Positions 16,830 through 25,320 of a stretch of 62,741 nucleotides of DNA are shown here, piece after piece. The DNA is from Flavobacteriales bacterium (GTDB lineage: Bacteria > Bacteroidota > Bacteroidia > Flavobacteriales > Crocinitomicaceae). Within the stretch, counting starts at the first letter, position 1, and each line of letters opens with the position of its first letter. A model generated the notes under the pieces. It was not told the DNA's origin, did no database searches, and saw nothing but the letters and a program-made list of their open reading frames with translations. The translations under genes were made by a program, and so were the position numbers. Where the stretch lies: positions 1 to 62,741 of the forward strand of contig CANCEQ010000001.1 in the NCBI GenBank assembly GCA_947375085.1. The letters are read 5' to 3'.

Positions 16830-16991
16830 TATTTCGCTATTAATCCGATCTTTTACGGGACTAAAAAAATGTTTTACAATCTTCGTTTGGTTCAAAATTT
16901 AGGTGAAATTTCTTGGTTGAATACAAATCAAAAAGACGAAAATTTTATTAGAACAACTTACATAGATTACGTTCAACCAACTTACATTTGA
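16830..16991 (+). pseudogene. Gene remnant with possible 40-aa ORF
   Basis: A frame opening after TGA at 16827 reads YFAINPIFYGTKKMFYNL and continues to TGA at 16989-16991. An ATG at 16869 would give 40 residues ending IDYVQPTYI. It also reads as protein upstream of the TGA (…FSILNELDSI…), so it may be a decayed gene end. Together with the preceding remnant it fills the 16621-17019 gap. Confidence 0.3.
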
Positions 16992-17019
16992 ACACAATTT
17001 AAAACTAAAACAAACTAAT

Positions 17020-17520
17020 ATGTGTCTACCATTAGATAAAATAAAATTTTGCACCTGTATAACTGATGTGACAAAACTCGAAAATTATTGGGTAGTGTAT
17101 CGTAAAAAAAGAGGCAATAAAAATTTAATTTTTATTGTTGGAGAACCTATTTTTATGTATGATAAAATGAAATATTTGAATATGGGAGTAATTGAAGATC
17201 GTTTATCAGAACCAGATGCTTTTGATGTAGAAATTAGTTTTAAAAACAAAGATGTATTGTCTTTAGTGTTAAATAACAATTCTGAAAATCAAGAAGATAC
17301 TCTTTTTTATGATTTTGAGTACATAAAAGGAAAATGGAGCGGTTTAGATCGTTCACCTTTTGATCTCAAGAAAATTACAAAGAACTTGCAAATGGGGAAA
17401 TTAAGATTTAATTGCGAAGCTGGCTATTTTCTTGGTCTTTCCATCGTATTAGCTGTAATTTTTTCCGTAATCGCGTTTCGCTTTTTCAGCGAAAGAAAAA
17501 GCACTGCTTTTGAAGACTAA
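17020..17520 (+). CDS. Hypothetical membrane-anchored protein
   Basis: 166 residues. A soluble N-terminal part of about 135 residues (FCTCITDVTKLENYWVVYR; GNKNLIFIVGEP; FYDFEYIKGKWSGLD) is followed by one transmembrane helix (LGLSIVLAVIFSVIAFRFF) and a short tail. The tail residues ERKSTAFED are encoded by a repeat also found inside hsdM, so the original C-terminus may have been replaced by insertion of that element. Family not recognised. Confidence 0.6.
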   Translation: MCLPLDKIKFCTCITDVTKLENYWVVYRKKRGNKNLIFIVGEPIFMYDKMKYLNMGVIEDRLSEPDAFDVEISFKNKDVLSLVLNNNSENQEDTLFYDFEYIKGKWSGLDRSPFDLKKITKNLQMGKLRFNCEAGYFLGLSIVLAVIFSVIAFRFFSERKSTAFED

Positions 17521-17638
17521 ACGTTAGAGCAAGGAGTGTAGGAAAGTATTTACCTGCGATTTCACGTAAAGAAATGGAGTGAAAAATCCCTTGGAAAGCA
17601 CCTTGATTTTTGCTTACTTTTAATCAAGTAAAAGTAAG
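17495..17638. repeat. Dispersed palindromic element, copy 1, with terminal hairpin
   Basis: GAAAAAGC…GCTTTTGAAGAC…TAGAGCA (17495-17536) is about 80 percent identical to the segment inside hsdM at 19130-19170. The element then runs to a hairpin, CTTACTTTTA (17613-17622) with TAAAAGTAAG (17629-17638). It covers the last codons of the preceding gene. The hairpin is not followed by a T-run. Confidence 0.6.
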
Positions 17639-17770
17639 AGAATTTTAAACTATGTAATAATTTTATTTTAAATGATAATTTTAGAATTGAACTCAAAAAG
17701 CCTTATTAATTCTCTCTTTATCCACTCTAAATAACTACATTTAACAACTATTTTAATCAAAAACTTAAAC

Positions 17771-19414
17771 ATGTCAAAAGCAGACATCAACTTTGAAAAA
17801 GAATTATGGGATGCCGCCAACGAATTGAGAGGCGCTGTTTCTGAAAACAATTATAAAAACTACATTTTACCTTTGGTCTTCTTGAAACACTTGAGTGAAC
17901 GCTACGAGATTGTTTACGAGGAAATTAAAACTCAATTGAACGACCCAAAATCAGAATATTACACTGTTGATCAAGGCGAAATTCAATATGTACTTGAAGA
18001 TAGAGACGAATACCGTTCACGCAATACATTCAAAATTCCTGAAAAAGCTTCATGGCAATACTTGAAAGACAATGCAGAACAAGACGATATCAAAGTTATT
18101 ATAGACGATGCTTTTGATGTGATACAAGATTTATTGACGGAATACAACCCGCAATTAGTGAATCTGTTGCCACGTATTTTTGTAAAAAGTGAACTTTCTG
18201 CCAAACAAACTGGCGGAATTATCAATTTACTTTCTCACCCCAAATTTTCTGAAAAAGAAAACCCAGAAAGCGATATTTTAGGAAGAATCTACGAATTCTA
18301 CATCGGACGTTTTGCCATGGCGGAAGGTTCTGGTGCAGGACAATTCTTTACACCTGGAAGTATCGTACGTTTGTTGGTTGAATTATTAGAACCGTATCAA
18401 GGACGTATCTTCGACCCTGCGTGTGGAAGTGGTGGTATGTTTGTGCAAAGTTTAAAATTTATTAACGAACACGGAGGAAATAAAAAAGACATTGCTATAT
18501 ACGGACAGGAAATGACTGCGCAAACACTTCGTTTGTGTTTGATGAACTTGTTGTTGCGCGACTTATCGTTTGATATACAATTGGGTAACTCATTGTTAGA
18601 CGATAAATTCCCAACGTTAAAAGCAGACTTTATCATTGCCAACCCACCATTTAACGTGAGCAATTGGCACCCCGAAGATTTACCAGAAGGCGACCCTCGT
18701 TTATTCGGACCAAAAGAAGAATTTACAACAGACGGAAGCGCCAACTATATGTGGATGCAAACCTTTTGGTCTCATTTGAGCGATACAGGAACAGCAGGAA
18801 TTGTAATGGCAAACGGAGCAATGACTTCCAATACCAAAGGAGAAAAAAACGTGCGCCAATACATGGTAGAAAACTCTATGATAGATGCCATTGTACGTTT
18901 ACCCGATAAATTATTCTTAACAACTGGAATACCAGCTTGTATTTTTATCTTAAGTAAAAACAGAGACGGAAAAGACGGAAAACACCGCGAAAGAAACAAC
19001 GAAATATTGTTCATAGATGCCTCAAAGTTAGGCACCATGGCAAGCCGAAAACTCCGCGTTTTCTCCGACGAAGACATCGATAAAATCTCCGATACATACT
19101 CTCTATGGAGGACTTCCCCCTTTGGAGGAGAAAAAGCGATAGCTTTTGAAGACCAAGCGGTAGAGCAGGGAAAAGGGGGAGGAAATTCTGTGTATGAAGA
19201 CATAGAAGGCTTCTCCAAAGCAGCAACCCTAGACGAAGTTCGTGCCCAAGATTACAAACTGACCCCAGGTATCTACGTTGGTACAGAAGCAGTAGAAGAT
19301 GACGGCGAACCTTTCGAAGAAAAAATGGCTCGTTTGCAAGAACAATTGTTAGCTCAATTTGAAAAAGGGAATGAATTGCAGGAGAAGGTTAAGGAGAATT
19401 TTGAAAGAATCTAG
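17771..19414 (+). CDS. hsdM: Type I restriction-modification system methyltransferase subunit M
   Basis: 547 residues. With HsdS it forms the N6-adenine methyltransferase of a type I R-M enzyme. The N-terminal HsdM_N helical domain (about 5-150: FEKELWDAANELRGAVSENN; YILPLVFLKHLSERY) is followed by the N6-DNA methylase domain: GQFFTPGSIVRLLVELL, SAM-binding FDPACGSGGMF (about 213-223), and catalytic NPPF (291-294). The C-terminal region holds the typical LTPGIYVG. Residues about 446-473 (TSPFGGEKAIAFEDQ…) are an in-frame insertion of a repeat element absent from the usual HsdM. The next gene starts 3 bases after its stop. Confidence 0.95.
   Translation: MSKADINFEKELWDAANELRGAVSENNYKNYILPLVFLKHLSERYEIVYEEIKTQLNDPKSEYYTVDQGEIQYVLEDRDEYRSRNTFKIPEKASWQYLKDNAEQDDIKVIIDDAFDVIQDLLTEYNPQLVNLLPRIFVKSELSAKQTGGIINLLSHPKFSEKENPESDILGRIYEFYIGRFAMAEGSGAGQFFTPGSIVRLLVELLEPYQGRIFDPACGSGGMFVQSLKFINEHGGNKKDIAIYGQEMTAQTLRLCLMNLLLRDLSFDIQLGNSLLDDKFPTLKADFIIANPPFNVSNWHPEDLPEGDPRLFGPKEEFTTDGSANYMWMQTFWSHLSDTGTAGIVMANGAMTSNTKGEKNVRQYMVENSMIDAIVRLPDKLFLTTGIPACIFILSKNRDGKDGKHRERNNEILFIDASKLGTMASRKLRVFSDEDIDKISDTYSLWRTSPFGGEKAIAFEDQAVEQGKGGGNSVYEDIEGFSKAATLDEVRAQDYKLTPGIYVGTEAVEDDGEPFEEKMARLQEQLLAQFEKGNELQEKVKENFERI
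19113..19184. repeat. Palindromic element inserted in frame within hsdM (copy 2)
   Basis: CCCCCTTT (19116-19123) and AAAGGGGG (19172-19179) form the ends. The core at 19130-19170 matches the copy at 17495-17536 (shared GCTTTTGAAGAC and TAGAGCA). The insertion keeps the hsdM reading frame and adds about 25 residues between the segments SDTYSLWR and SVYEDIEGF that are contiguous in typical HsdM proteins. Confidence 0.6.
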
Positions 19415-19417
19415 TTT

Positions 19418-22003
19418 ATGGAATTAGAATTAATCGAAAGCAAATTTGTAGAATTTGTTCAGGAAGTAATTGATAATGTACATGTTGTTGGTTTAGAGCC
19501 TGGTAAGGCAATTATAAACAATAATCAAAGTGTTCTATTTGATTTGCAAGATCAAAATAATGGTTTTTATGTTGAGATAAAATTAAATTATAATTCAAAA
19601 AGGAGAGGAGAAATCCGTAAGAATATTATTAATTTAACGGAAACAATATTTAGGATATCAAACAAAAGACATTACACTCTTATATTAGTTCTTGGCTCCA
19701 AAATCAATGATAACGATAAACTGTTTTTTGAAAAAGAAATAAAATCAAATTCAAAAATTACATATTTTATTTATGATTTAGAAATTTTATTAACTCTTGC
19801 GAAAAAAAATAATATATCTACTTCTGAAATATTTAAGAAAGAAATAGTAGCTCCATCAAATCCAAATTTAATAGATACTAAAGAAAATTCTATGTTAAGT
19901 TCATTACAAGATTTTAATGGTTCTTTTTGGTGGTTAAATGCTGCAAATGAATATTGGGATACAAATAAATTTGAAATTGGTAATAATTTTCAATATCCCA
20001 AATTTTCAGAAAATGGTCGACGAAGATCTAATTTTAATAATATAAAACTTGGTGATTTAGCAATTTCTTACCAAAAAGACACCCATTTAATAGATGGAAT
20101 TTATCAAGTTGTGAAACCATCTACTGAAAAATCTCTAACTTTCAGATTAATTTATAAATTACCATATAGACTTTCTTGGCATGAATTAATTAACATAGAT
20201 GGGTTCGAAAAAAGTGCTGTTTTTAGAGCTAATGCCCAGGGTTCAGCTTATTTATTAGATATTAAACTCGCAATTGAAATAATAATTAAGGCACAAGTAG
20301 AATTAACTCTTCTTGTTGATAGAATTAATAAAATTGGAATAGAAAACTTAAATGGAGAAGGCAATAATAATCAACCTCCAATAATACCTCCAATTATAGA
20401 TGAACTTGAAAATGAAGATGAAAATGAAAATAATAATAGTACTGATAAAATACCATTTCATTTAGACAATGTTGAAACAATAGATAGATTAAATCGTGAG
20501 CCAGTAGCAAAATCACTTGCTAGATTAGTCAACACTGAAATTTTTTCAAACGAGGATTTTCAACAATCTTTTATGATTCATTTACAAGGAGAATGGGGGG
20601 CAGGAAAGTCCACTTTTTTAAATCTACTAGAGAAAAATTTAGATACTGAAAAAAGGAAATGGATCGTTGTAAAGTTTAATGCATGGCAAAATCAGCACAT
20701 TAATCCACCTTGGTGGTCTTTCATAGATCAAATTTATTTACAATCAAAAATTAAATTTCCATTTTTCAAAAAAAGGAAACTAGGGTTTAAAGAAAATTTC
20801 AGAAGAATAGTGTGGTATGCAGGTAGGCAAAAAATCGCTACTTTCTTATTATCAATAATTTTTATTTTTATTTTGTTGTGTTTTGGAGATTCATTTTTTA
20901 AAGCATTGGCATCATATTCTACAACTAAGAACGTTGATAATGAAGCTAAAGGTTTAGCTATTGACGTTGTTTCAAAATTAATAATAAGTTTAGGTTCAGT
21001 TATTGGATTGATTTTTTCTTTGTCGAAATTCATTTCTACTCCTTTTTTATTGCGATCATCTAATGAAGCCAAATCTTTTATGGAAAGGTCTGCAGATCCA
21101 ATGAATAAAATAAAACAGCATTTTAATAAATTGATATCGAATATTAATGAAGATTTTGAAGTGGCTGTTTTTATAGATGATATTGATAGATGTAATAAGG
21201 AATATACTGTTCAATTATTAGAAGGAATACAAACATTCTTTAAAGATAAAAGAGTTCTTTACCTAGTTGCTGGAGACAAAGATTGGATAACAACATGTTT
21301 TGAAAATAATTATAATGAATTTGCAAATGTTATCAATCGAAAAGGTGAAAAATTAGGTGAATTATTTTTAGAAAAAGCGTTTCAATTATCACTTAGAATA
21401 CCAATAGTTTCAGAAGCTTCAAAAGAAAAGTATTGGCATTATATTCTAGGTGTAAAAAATGAAAATAAAGATATTGAAATTAGTCAACTTAATCAAAATA
21501 AGTTAATTGAAATTAATAAGCGGATTAATGATTCTTTAATTTCGGGTACATTGAATAATGACTTTTTAAATGAATTAGAAACAGAATTTAATATTTCTGA
21601 AAGTGAAATGTCTGATATTGCACTAGAATCTATAGATCAAAGTTCAAAAGAAATTCGTCATTTACTATTAGAACATCATTCGTTAATAAATTCAAACCCT
21701 AGGTCGATTAAGCGCTTGGCAAATAATTACACAATGTGTAGGAACACTTTAATCGCTGAAAGAAAAGAAATAGATCGTAACAAACTTTTCAGATGGTTGA
21801 TAATTGAGGATACTTTTCCTTCAATAGCTAAACAAATATCATTAAGTAAGATTGATTTAACAAATGAAGAGGAATTAAGAAAATATCTTGATGAATTTAA
21901 ATGTGAAGTTGACGATACTTTTGTACAGCTTTTTTTAGATGTAAGTAATTCGCATGGTGGTTTGTTGGAGAACTCTGAAATAAAAACAATTCAAGGTTAT
22001 TAA
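19418..22003 (+). CDS. KAP-family P-loop NTPase with EVE-like and nuclease-like N-terminal domains
   Basis: 861 residues. About 1-135 is an alpha/beta domain with a possible PD-(D/E)xK core (Asp42, then YVEIK with Glu53 and Lys55). About 165-295 resembles an EVE (PUA-like, modified-base-reading) domain: FWWLNAANEYWD, FEIGNNFQY, IKLGDLAISYQKDTHLIDGI. A low-complexity Asn/Glu linker follows. About 350-860 is a KAP NTPase with Walker A GEWGAGKST (391-399), two transmembrane segments inserted in the P-loop domain (about 474-490 and 517-540) and Walker B VAVFIDDIDRC (582-592). KAP NTPases are membrane-associated and frequent in phage defence. The gene lies 3 bases after hsdM and 13 bases before hsdS, so it is expressed with the R-M enzyme. 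The KAP call is firm, EVE likely, nuclease tentative. Confidence 0.85.
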   Translation: MELELIESKFVEFVQEVIDNVHVVGLEPGKAIINNNQSVLFDLQDQNNGFYVEIKLNYNSKRRGEIRKNIINLTETIFRISNKRHYTLILVLGSKINDNDKLFFEKEIKSNSKITYFIYDLEILLTLAKKNNISTSEIFKKEIVAPSNPNLIDTKENSMLSSLQDFNGSFWWLNAANEYWDTNKFEIGNNFQYPKFSENGRRRSNFNNIKLGDLAISYQKDTHLIDGIYQVVKPSTEKSLTFRLIYKLPYRLSWHELINIDGFEKSAVFRANAQGSAYLLDIKLAIEIIIKAQVELTLLVDRINKIGIENLNGEGNNNQPPIIPPIIDELENEDENENNNSTDKIPFHLDNVETIDRLNREPVAKSLARLVNTEIFSNEDFQQSFMIHLQGEWGAGKSTFLNLLEKNLDTEKRKWIVVKFNAWQNQHINPPWWSFIDQIYLQSKIKFPFFKKRKLGFKENFRRIVWYAGRQKIATFLLSIIFIFILLCFGDSFFKALASYSTTKNVDNEAKGLAIDVVSKLIISLGSVIGLIFSLSKFISTPFLLRSSNEAKSFMERSADPMNKIKQHFNKLISNINEDFEVAVFIDDIDRCNKEYTVQLLEGIQTFFKDKRVLYLVAGDKDWITTCFENNYNEFANVINRKGEKLGELFLEKAFQLSLRIPIVSEASKEKYWHYILGVKNENKDIEISQLNQNKLIEINKRINDSLISGTLNNDFLNELETEFNISESEMSDIALESIDQSSKEIRHLLLEHHSLINSNPRSIKRLANNYTMCRNTLIAERKEIDRNKLFRWLIIEDTFPSIAKQISLSKIDLTNEEELRKYLDEFKCEVDDTFVQLFLDVSNSHGGLLENSEIKTIQGY

Positions 22004-22016
22004 ATTAAAAGTAATT

Positions 22017-23288
22017 ATGCCACAAAACTGGAAAATATATACACTAGGAGAACTTATTGATTTTCAAAAAGGTTTTGCTTTTAAGTCGAGTTGGTATAAA
22101 TCTGTTGGAGAAATCGTTGTTAGAATTTCTGATACAACACACAACTCTATAGACATAAAAACTTGCAATAGAGTGTCAAAAACAAATGTTATAGGACTTG
22201 ATAAGTATATTTTAAAAACTGGAGATATTGTAATAGCTTCAGTTGGATCATGGCCACCTAATTATGCATCAGTAGTTGGAAAAGTTATTAAAGTTCCAAG
22301 TGTAGCAAATGATTCATATTTAAATCAAAATGCTGTTAGAATTAGAACTTTAGATCAGGATCTTTATAATCAACAATTCATTTATTATCTGATGAAAAGT
22401 GATTTTTTCTTAAATTATATTATTAATACAGCTCAAGGAAGTGCAAGTCAAGCAAGCATTAAATTAACTGATATTTTTGATTTTAAATTAAATCTCCCCC
22501 CTCTCCCAGAACAAAAAGCAATAGCCTCAATCCTCTCTGACCTAGACGATAAAATAGAGCTCAATCTTCAAATGAATAAAACATTAGAAGAAATGGCGAT
22601 GGCGCTTTACAAACATTGGTTCGTAGATTTTGGCCCGTTCAAAGACGGTGAGTTTGTAGAAAGTGAATTGGGTATGATTCCGAAAGGGTGGGAAGTTAAG
22701 CAGATAGGAAATTTAGTAGAAACGTTAGGAGGTGGTACTCCTAAAACTGCTGAAATTTCTTATTGGGAGAATGGCGATATTCTTTGGTATTCACCTACAG
22801 ATTTAACAAGTTCAAATTCTCTTTTTTCATTTAATACATCAAAAAAAATCACAAAATTAGGTTTGCAAAAAAGTTCAGCTAAAATATTTCCTAAAGGTTG
22901 TTTATTAATGTCAAGTAGAGCAACAATAGGTGCATTAACAATAAATACGAAAGAAGCTTGTACTAATCAAGGGTTTATAACAATGGTTCCAAATAAAAAG
23001 ATGTCTGTTTACGAACTTCATGGTTGGACTAAAACTAATAAGGATTTAATTTTATCAAAAGCAAACGGTAGTACTTTTAAAGAGATTAGTAAAACTGAAT
23101 TTAGATCATTACCCATTGTTTTTTCAAATAATAAAGAAGGATTTAACACAGAAGCCGAAAAGATATATAAATTGATTGAAAATAATATTTTAGAAATTGA
23201 AATTTTAAAAAATCAAAGAGATTATCTCCTCCCAAAATTAATCAGTGGAGAAATTCGAGTGAAAGATATTGAAAAAATAAATAGTTAA
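22017..23288 (+). CDS. hsdS: Type I restriction-modification system specificity subunit S
   Basis: 423 residues with the two-TRD layout. TRD1 covers about 1-155 (WKIYTLGELIDFQKGFAFKS). The central conserved helix is about 160-215 (PLPEQKAIASILSDLDDKI; MALYKHWFVDFGPF). TRD2 covers about 220-375 (WEVKQIGNLVETLGGGTPKT), then the second helix ending in LLPKLISGEIRV. It sets the DNA sequence recognised by the M2S and R2M2S complexes. The central helix is coded in clearly less AT-rich sequence than the TRDs on both sides, as expected if TRDs are exchanged by recombination. The next gene begins 4 bases downstream. Confidence 0.93.
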   Translation: MPQNWKIYTLGELIDFQKGFAFKSSWYKSVGEIVVRISDTTHNSIDIKTCNRVSKTNVIGLDKYILKTGDIVIASVGSWPPNYASVVGKVIKVPSVANDSYLNQNAVRIRTLDQDLYNQQFIYYLMKSDFFLNYIINTAQGSASQASIKLTDIFDFKLNLPPLPEQKAIASILSDLDDKIELNLQMNKTLEEMAMALYKHWFVDFGPFKDGEFVESELGMIPKGWEVKQIGNLVETLGGGTPKTAEISYWENGDILWYSPTDLTSSNSLFSFNTSKKITKLGLQKSSAKIFPKGCLLMSSRATIGALTINTKEACTNQGFITMVPNKKMSVYELHGWTKTNKDLILSKANGSTFKEISKTEFRSLPIVFSNNKEGFNTEAEKIYKLIENNILEIEILKNQRDYLLPKLISGEIRVKDIEKINS

Positions 23289-23292
23289 GTTT

Positions 23293-24051
23293 ATGGAGAA
23301 TATCATTTCAACCAAAAATGAATGGAAAGTAACTGAAAATCGATTTGTTGCATTTCTAGATATTATGGGATTTAAGGATTTAGTAATGAGAAAATCTCAT
23401 GAAGAAATCTATCAAATGATGAATGAAATATCTGAAATAAAAAAAGATATTGAAAGCAGTATAAAATATGATATTTCAAATGAATTAGGAGATTTAGATT
23501 TATTCATAACAAGTTTTTCAGATTCAATTGTCATCTTTACTAAAGATGACTCTAAAACTTCATTTGCATTAATTTTAGGTGCATCAAAAATAATTATCGA
23601 TACTGGCATAAGAAAGAATTTACCAATGAAAGGTGCAATTTCTCATGGATTAATTAGTGTAAATAAAGATAATCATGTATTCTTTGGACAGCCAATAATA
23701 GATGCTTATTTATTGCAAGAAGAAGTCAATTATTATGGTGTTGTTTTTCATAATTCAATTGATAAATATATTCATGATACATCGTTTATTCAAATGATAA
23801 AACATTATTTTGAAACTCTTACATTTTTAAAATCTGGTCAAATTACCCATAGAAATTTAAATTGGTTTGAAAGTTTAGGTTTTGATGATCCTCTTTTAAA
23901 AAATGATTCTCAACTTTTTGAGAAAACAATGGAGAAATTAAAAAATAACACATCTGGTTATCCAAGAAAATATATTGATAATACCATCGAAATGTTTAAG
24001 AGATGTAAACAAATTGAGTTTAAATTAAATGTGAAAGAATTAGATTTATAA
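23293..24051 (+). CDS. Class III nucleotide-cyclase-like protein
   Basis: 252 residues. The N-terminal 160 residues follow the class III adenylate/guanylate cyclase fold: FVAFLDIMGFKDLV (Asp23, first metal site), SFSDSIVIFT (Asp77, second metal site), LPMKGAISHGLI, and VFFGQPIIDAYLLQE (dimer and substrate helix). Both metal-binding Asp positions appear intact. The C-terminal 90 residues are helical and unassigned. No membrane segment and no fused effector are present. Stand-alone cyclases in defence loci include the Pycsar cyclases, which make cCMP or cUMP after phage infection; no classical Pycsar effector is adjacent. It sits in the hsd operon, 4 bases after hsdS. The fold assignment is by motif pattern only. 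Confidence 0.65.
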   Translation: MENIISTKNEWKVTENRFVAFLDIMGFKDLVMRKSHEEIYQMMNEISEIKKDIESSIKYDISNELGDLDLFITSFSDSIVIFTKDDSKTSFALILGASKIIIDTGIRKNLPMKGAISHGLISVNKDNHVFFGQPIIDAYLLQEEVNYYGVVFHNSIDKYIHDTSFIQMIKHYFETLTFLKSGQITHRNLNWFESLGFDDPLLKNDSQLFEKTMEKLKNNTSGYPRKYIDNTIEMFKRCKQIEFKLNVKELDL

Positions 24052-24073
24052 TTTCTTTTTTTAGATCTTCAAA

Positions 24074-24595
24074 ATGAGCAAAGAGATAAATAATTTTTTA
24101 ATTTACAACACCCCCAACAGCGAAGTGCGTGTTTCTGTGTTTTTAGAAAACGAAACCGTTTGGCTTACTCAAAAGGCAATGGGAGAATTGTTTGAGGTTG
24201 TTAAATCCACTATAAGTGAGCATTTAACAACTATTTATGAATCCGGAGAACTTGAAAAAGGAGCAACTGTTCGGAATTTCCGAACAGTTCAAACAGAAGG
24301 TTCGAGACAAGTTTCAAGAGACTTAGAATTTTATAACTTAGATGCAATTATTTCACTTGGTTACAGAGTAAACTCTTCCAAAGCAACTCAATTTCGTATT
24401 TGGGCAACGCAAACCTTAAAAGAATTCATTGTTAAAGGTTTTGTTATCGATGATACACGTTTAAAAGAAGGACAAAAGGTTTTTGGAAAAGACTATTTCA
24501 AAGAATTATTGAGAAGAGTTCGCTCCATTCGAGCAAGCGAGAGAAGAATTTACCAACAAATTACTGATATTTTCGAGTTAAAAGCAGTTATTTAA
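24074..24595 (+). CDS. RhuM family protein, C-terminally truncated
   Basis: 173 residues covering the N-terminal half of the RhuM family (usually about 330 residues): VSVFLENETVWLTQKAMGELF, STISEHLTTIYESGEL, the LEFYNLDAIISLGYRVNS motif (Bro/KilA-like), FRIWATQTLKEFIVKGFVID and FKELLRRVRSIRASERRIYQQITDIF. The match stops abruptly after ITDIF, and the frame ends seven residues later. A fragment with RhuM-like C-terminal sequence lies 740 bases downstream (25321-25452), so the gene was probably split. RhuM genes are commonly carried inside type I R-M operons; the function is unknown. Within it CTGTTCGG-AATTT-CCGAACAG (around 24268-24288) forms a short perfect hairpin. Confidence 0.8.
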   Translation: MSKEINNFLIYNTPNSEVRVSVFLENETVWLTQKAMGELFEVVKSTISEHLTTIYESGELEKGATVRNFRTVQTEGSRQVSRDLEFYNLDAIISLGYRVNSSKATQFRIWATQTLKEFIVKGFVIDDTRLKEGQKVFGKDYFKELLRRVRSIRASERRIYQQITDIFELKAVI

Positions 24596-24607
24596 ACAAC
24601 CGATAAA

Positions 24608-25282
24608 ATGAGAAATTTTAACTCCGTATTTAATGATATTACCTCTTATATAAATGTACTACCATTTTTATACAGATATGAAAACGAAAATTTCATAGAT
24701 GAATTCTTTGAAACTGGTAATATTTTTATAAGTTCATTCCATAATTATAAAAAATATGTTGACAATGAATTAGGAGATAAAAATGAAGGAAGTTCTATGA
24801 ACCATGCTTTAAGTGATACTGGATTATCTATTGGATCTTTTTCAACAGTTGGTATTAATGAGTATTCATTTTGCACTTCTACATTATTAGATAGGTCATT
24901 ATTAACAACTTTTTCAAGAAATAGTGTTTTCAAAATTATAGATCCAATTAATTTTATTTTAGAAGTTTCTCGAAGTTTATTAAGAGTGCGTCAAGTTCTA
25001 CATGGAAATTGTATTTATTTAGATCATAGAATTTTAACTAAAAAAATTACAGGGGTAGATATGGATTCCTTAAAAAGTGAAGAAGGAGGGATTTCAGCTG
25101 ACAAATTATTTGGTATATCGAATTTTGTACAAGGTAACGATGCTTACTTTTTAAAAGAAATGAAATATCAACATCAATCAGAATACAGAATTTTATGGCA
25201 GACTGATAGGTTGGTAAATGAAGGTATTATTATCAATTGTCCAGAAGCAATAAAATATTGCGAAAAAATAATATTAGATTAA
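24608..25282 (+). CDS. Hypothetical protein inserted into the rhuM locus
   Basis: 224 residues, soluble, no signal peptide. Notable stretches are GNIFISSFHNYKKYVDNELG, DKNEGSS, FCTSTLLDRS and, near the end, KEMKYQHQSEYRILW. The order (a short ordered 'remaining after degradation' N-terminus, a DNEGxxx-like loop and a late ExEYRI strand) recalls DUF2971-type proteins, but I do not consider the match proven. It is very AT-rich. It sits exactly between the two halves of the broken RhuM gene, 12 bases after the truncated stop, and is probably cargo brought in by the same event. Confidence 0.65.
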   Translation: MRNFNSVFNDITSYINVLPFLYRYENENFIDEFFETGNIFISSFHNYKKYVDNELGDKNEGSSMNHALSDTGLSIGSFSTVGINEYSFCTSTLLDRSLLTTFSRNSVFKIIDPINFILEVSRSLLRVRQVLHGNCIYLDHRILTKKITGVDMDSLKSEEGGISADKLFGISNFVQGNDAYFLKEMKYQHQSEYRILWQTDRLVNEGIIINCPEAIKYCEKIILD

Positions 25283-25320
25283 AAAATCAAATAATTAATT
25301 TAGATAAATAATATTTTTGA

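Noticed and set aside
18397..19226. Several minus-strand frames opposite hsdM
   Set aside because: They lie over conserved methyltransferase motifs on the plus strand and have no family resemblance.
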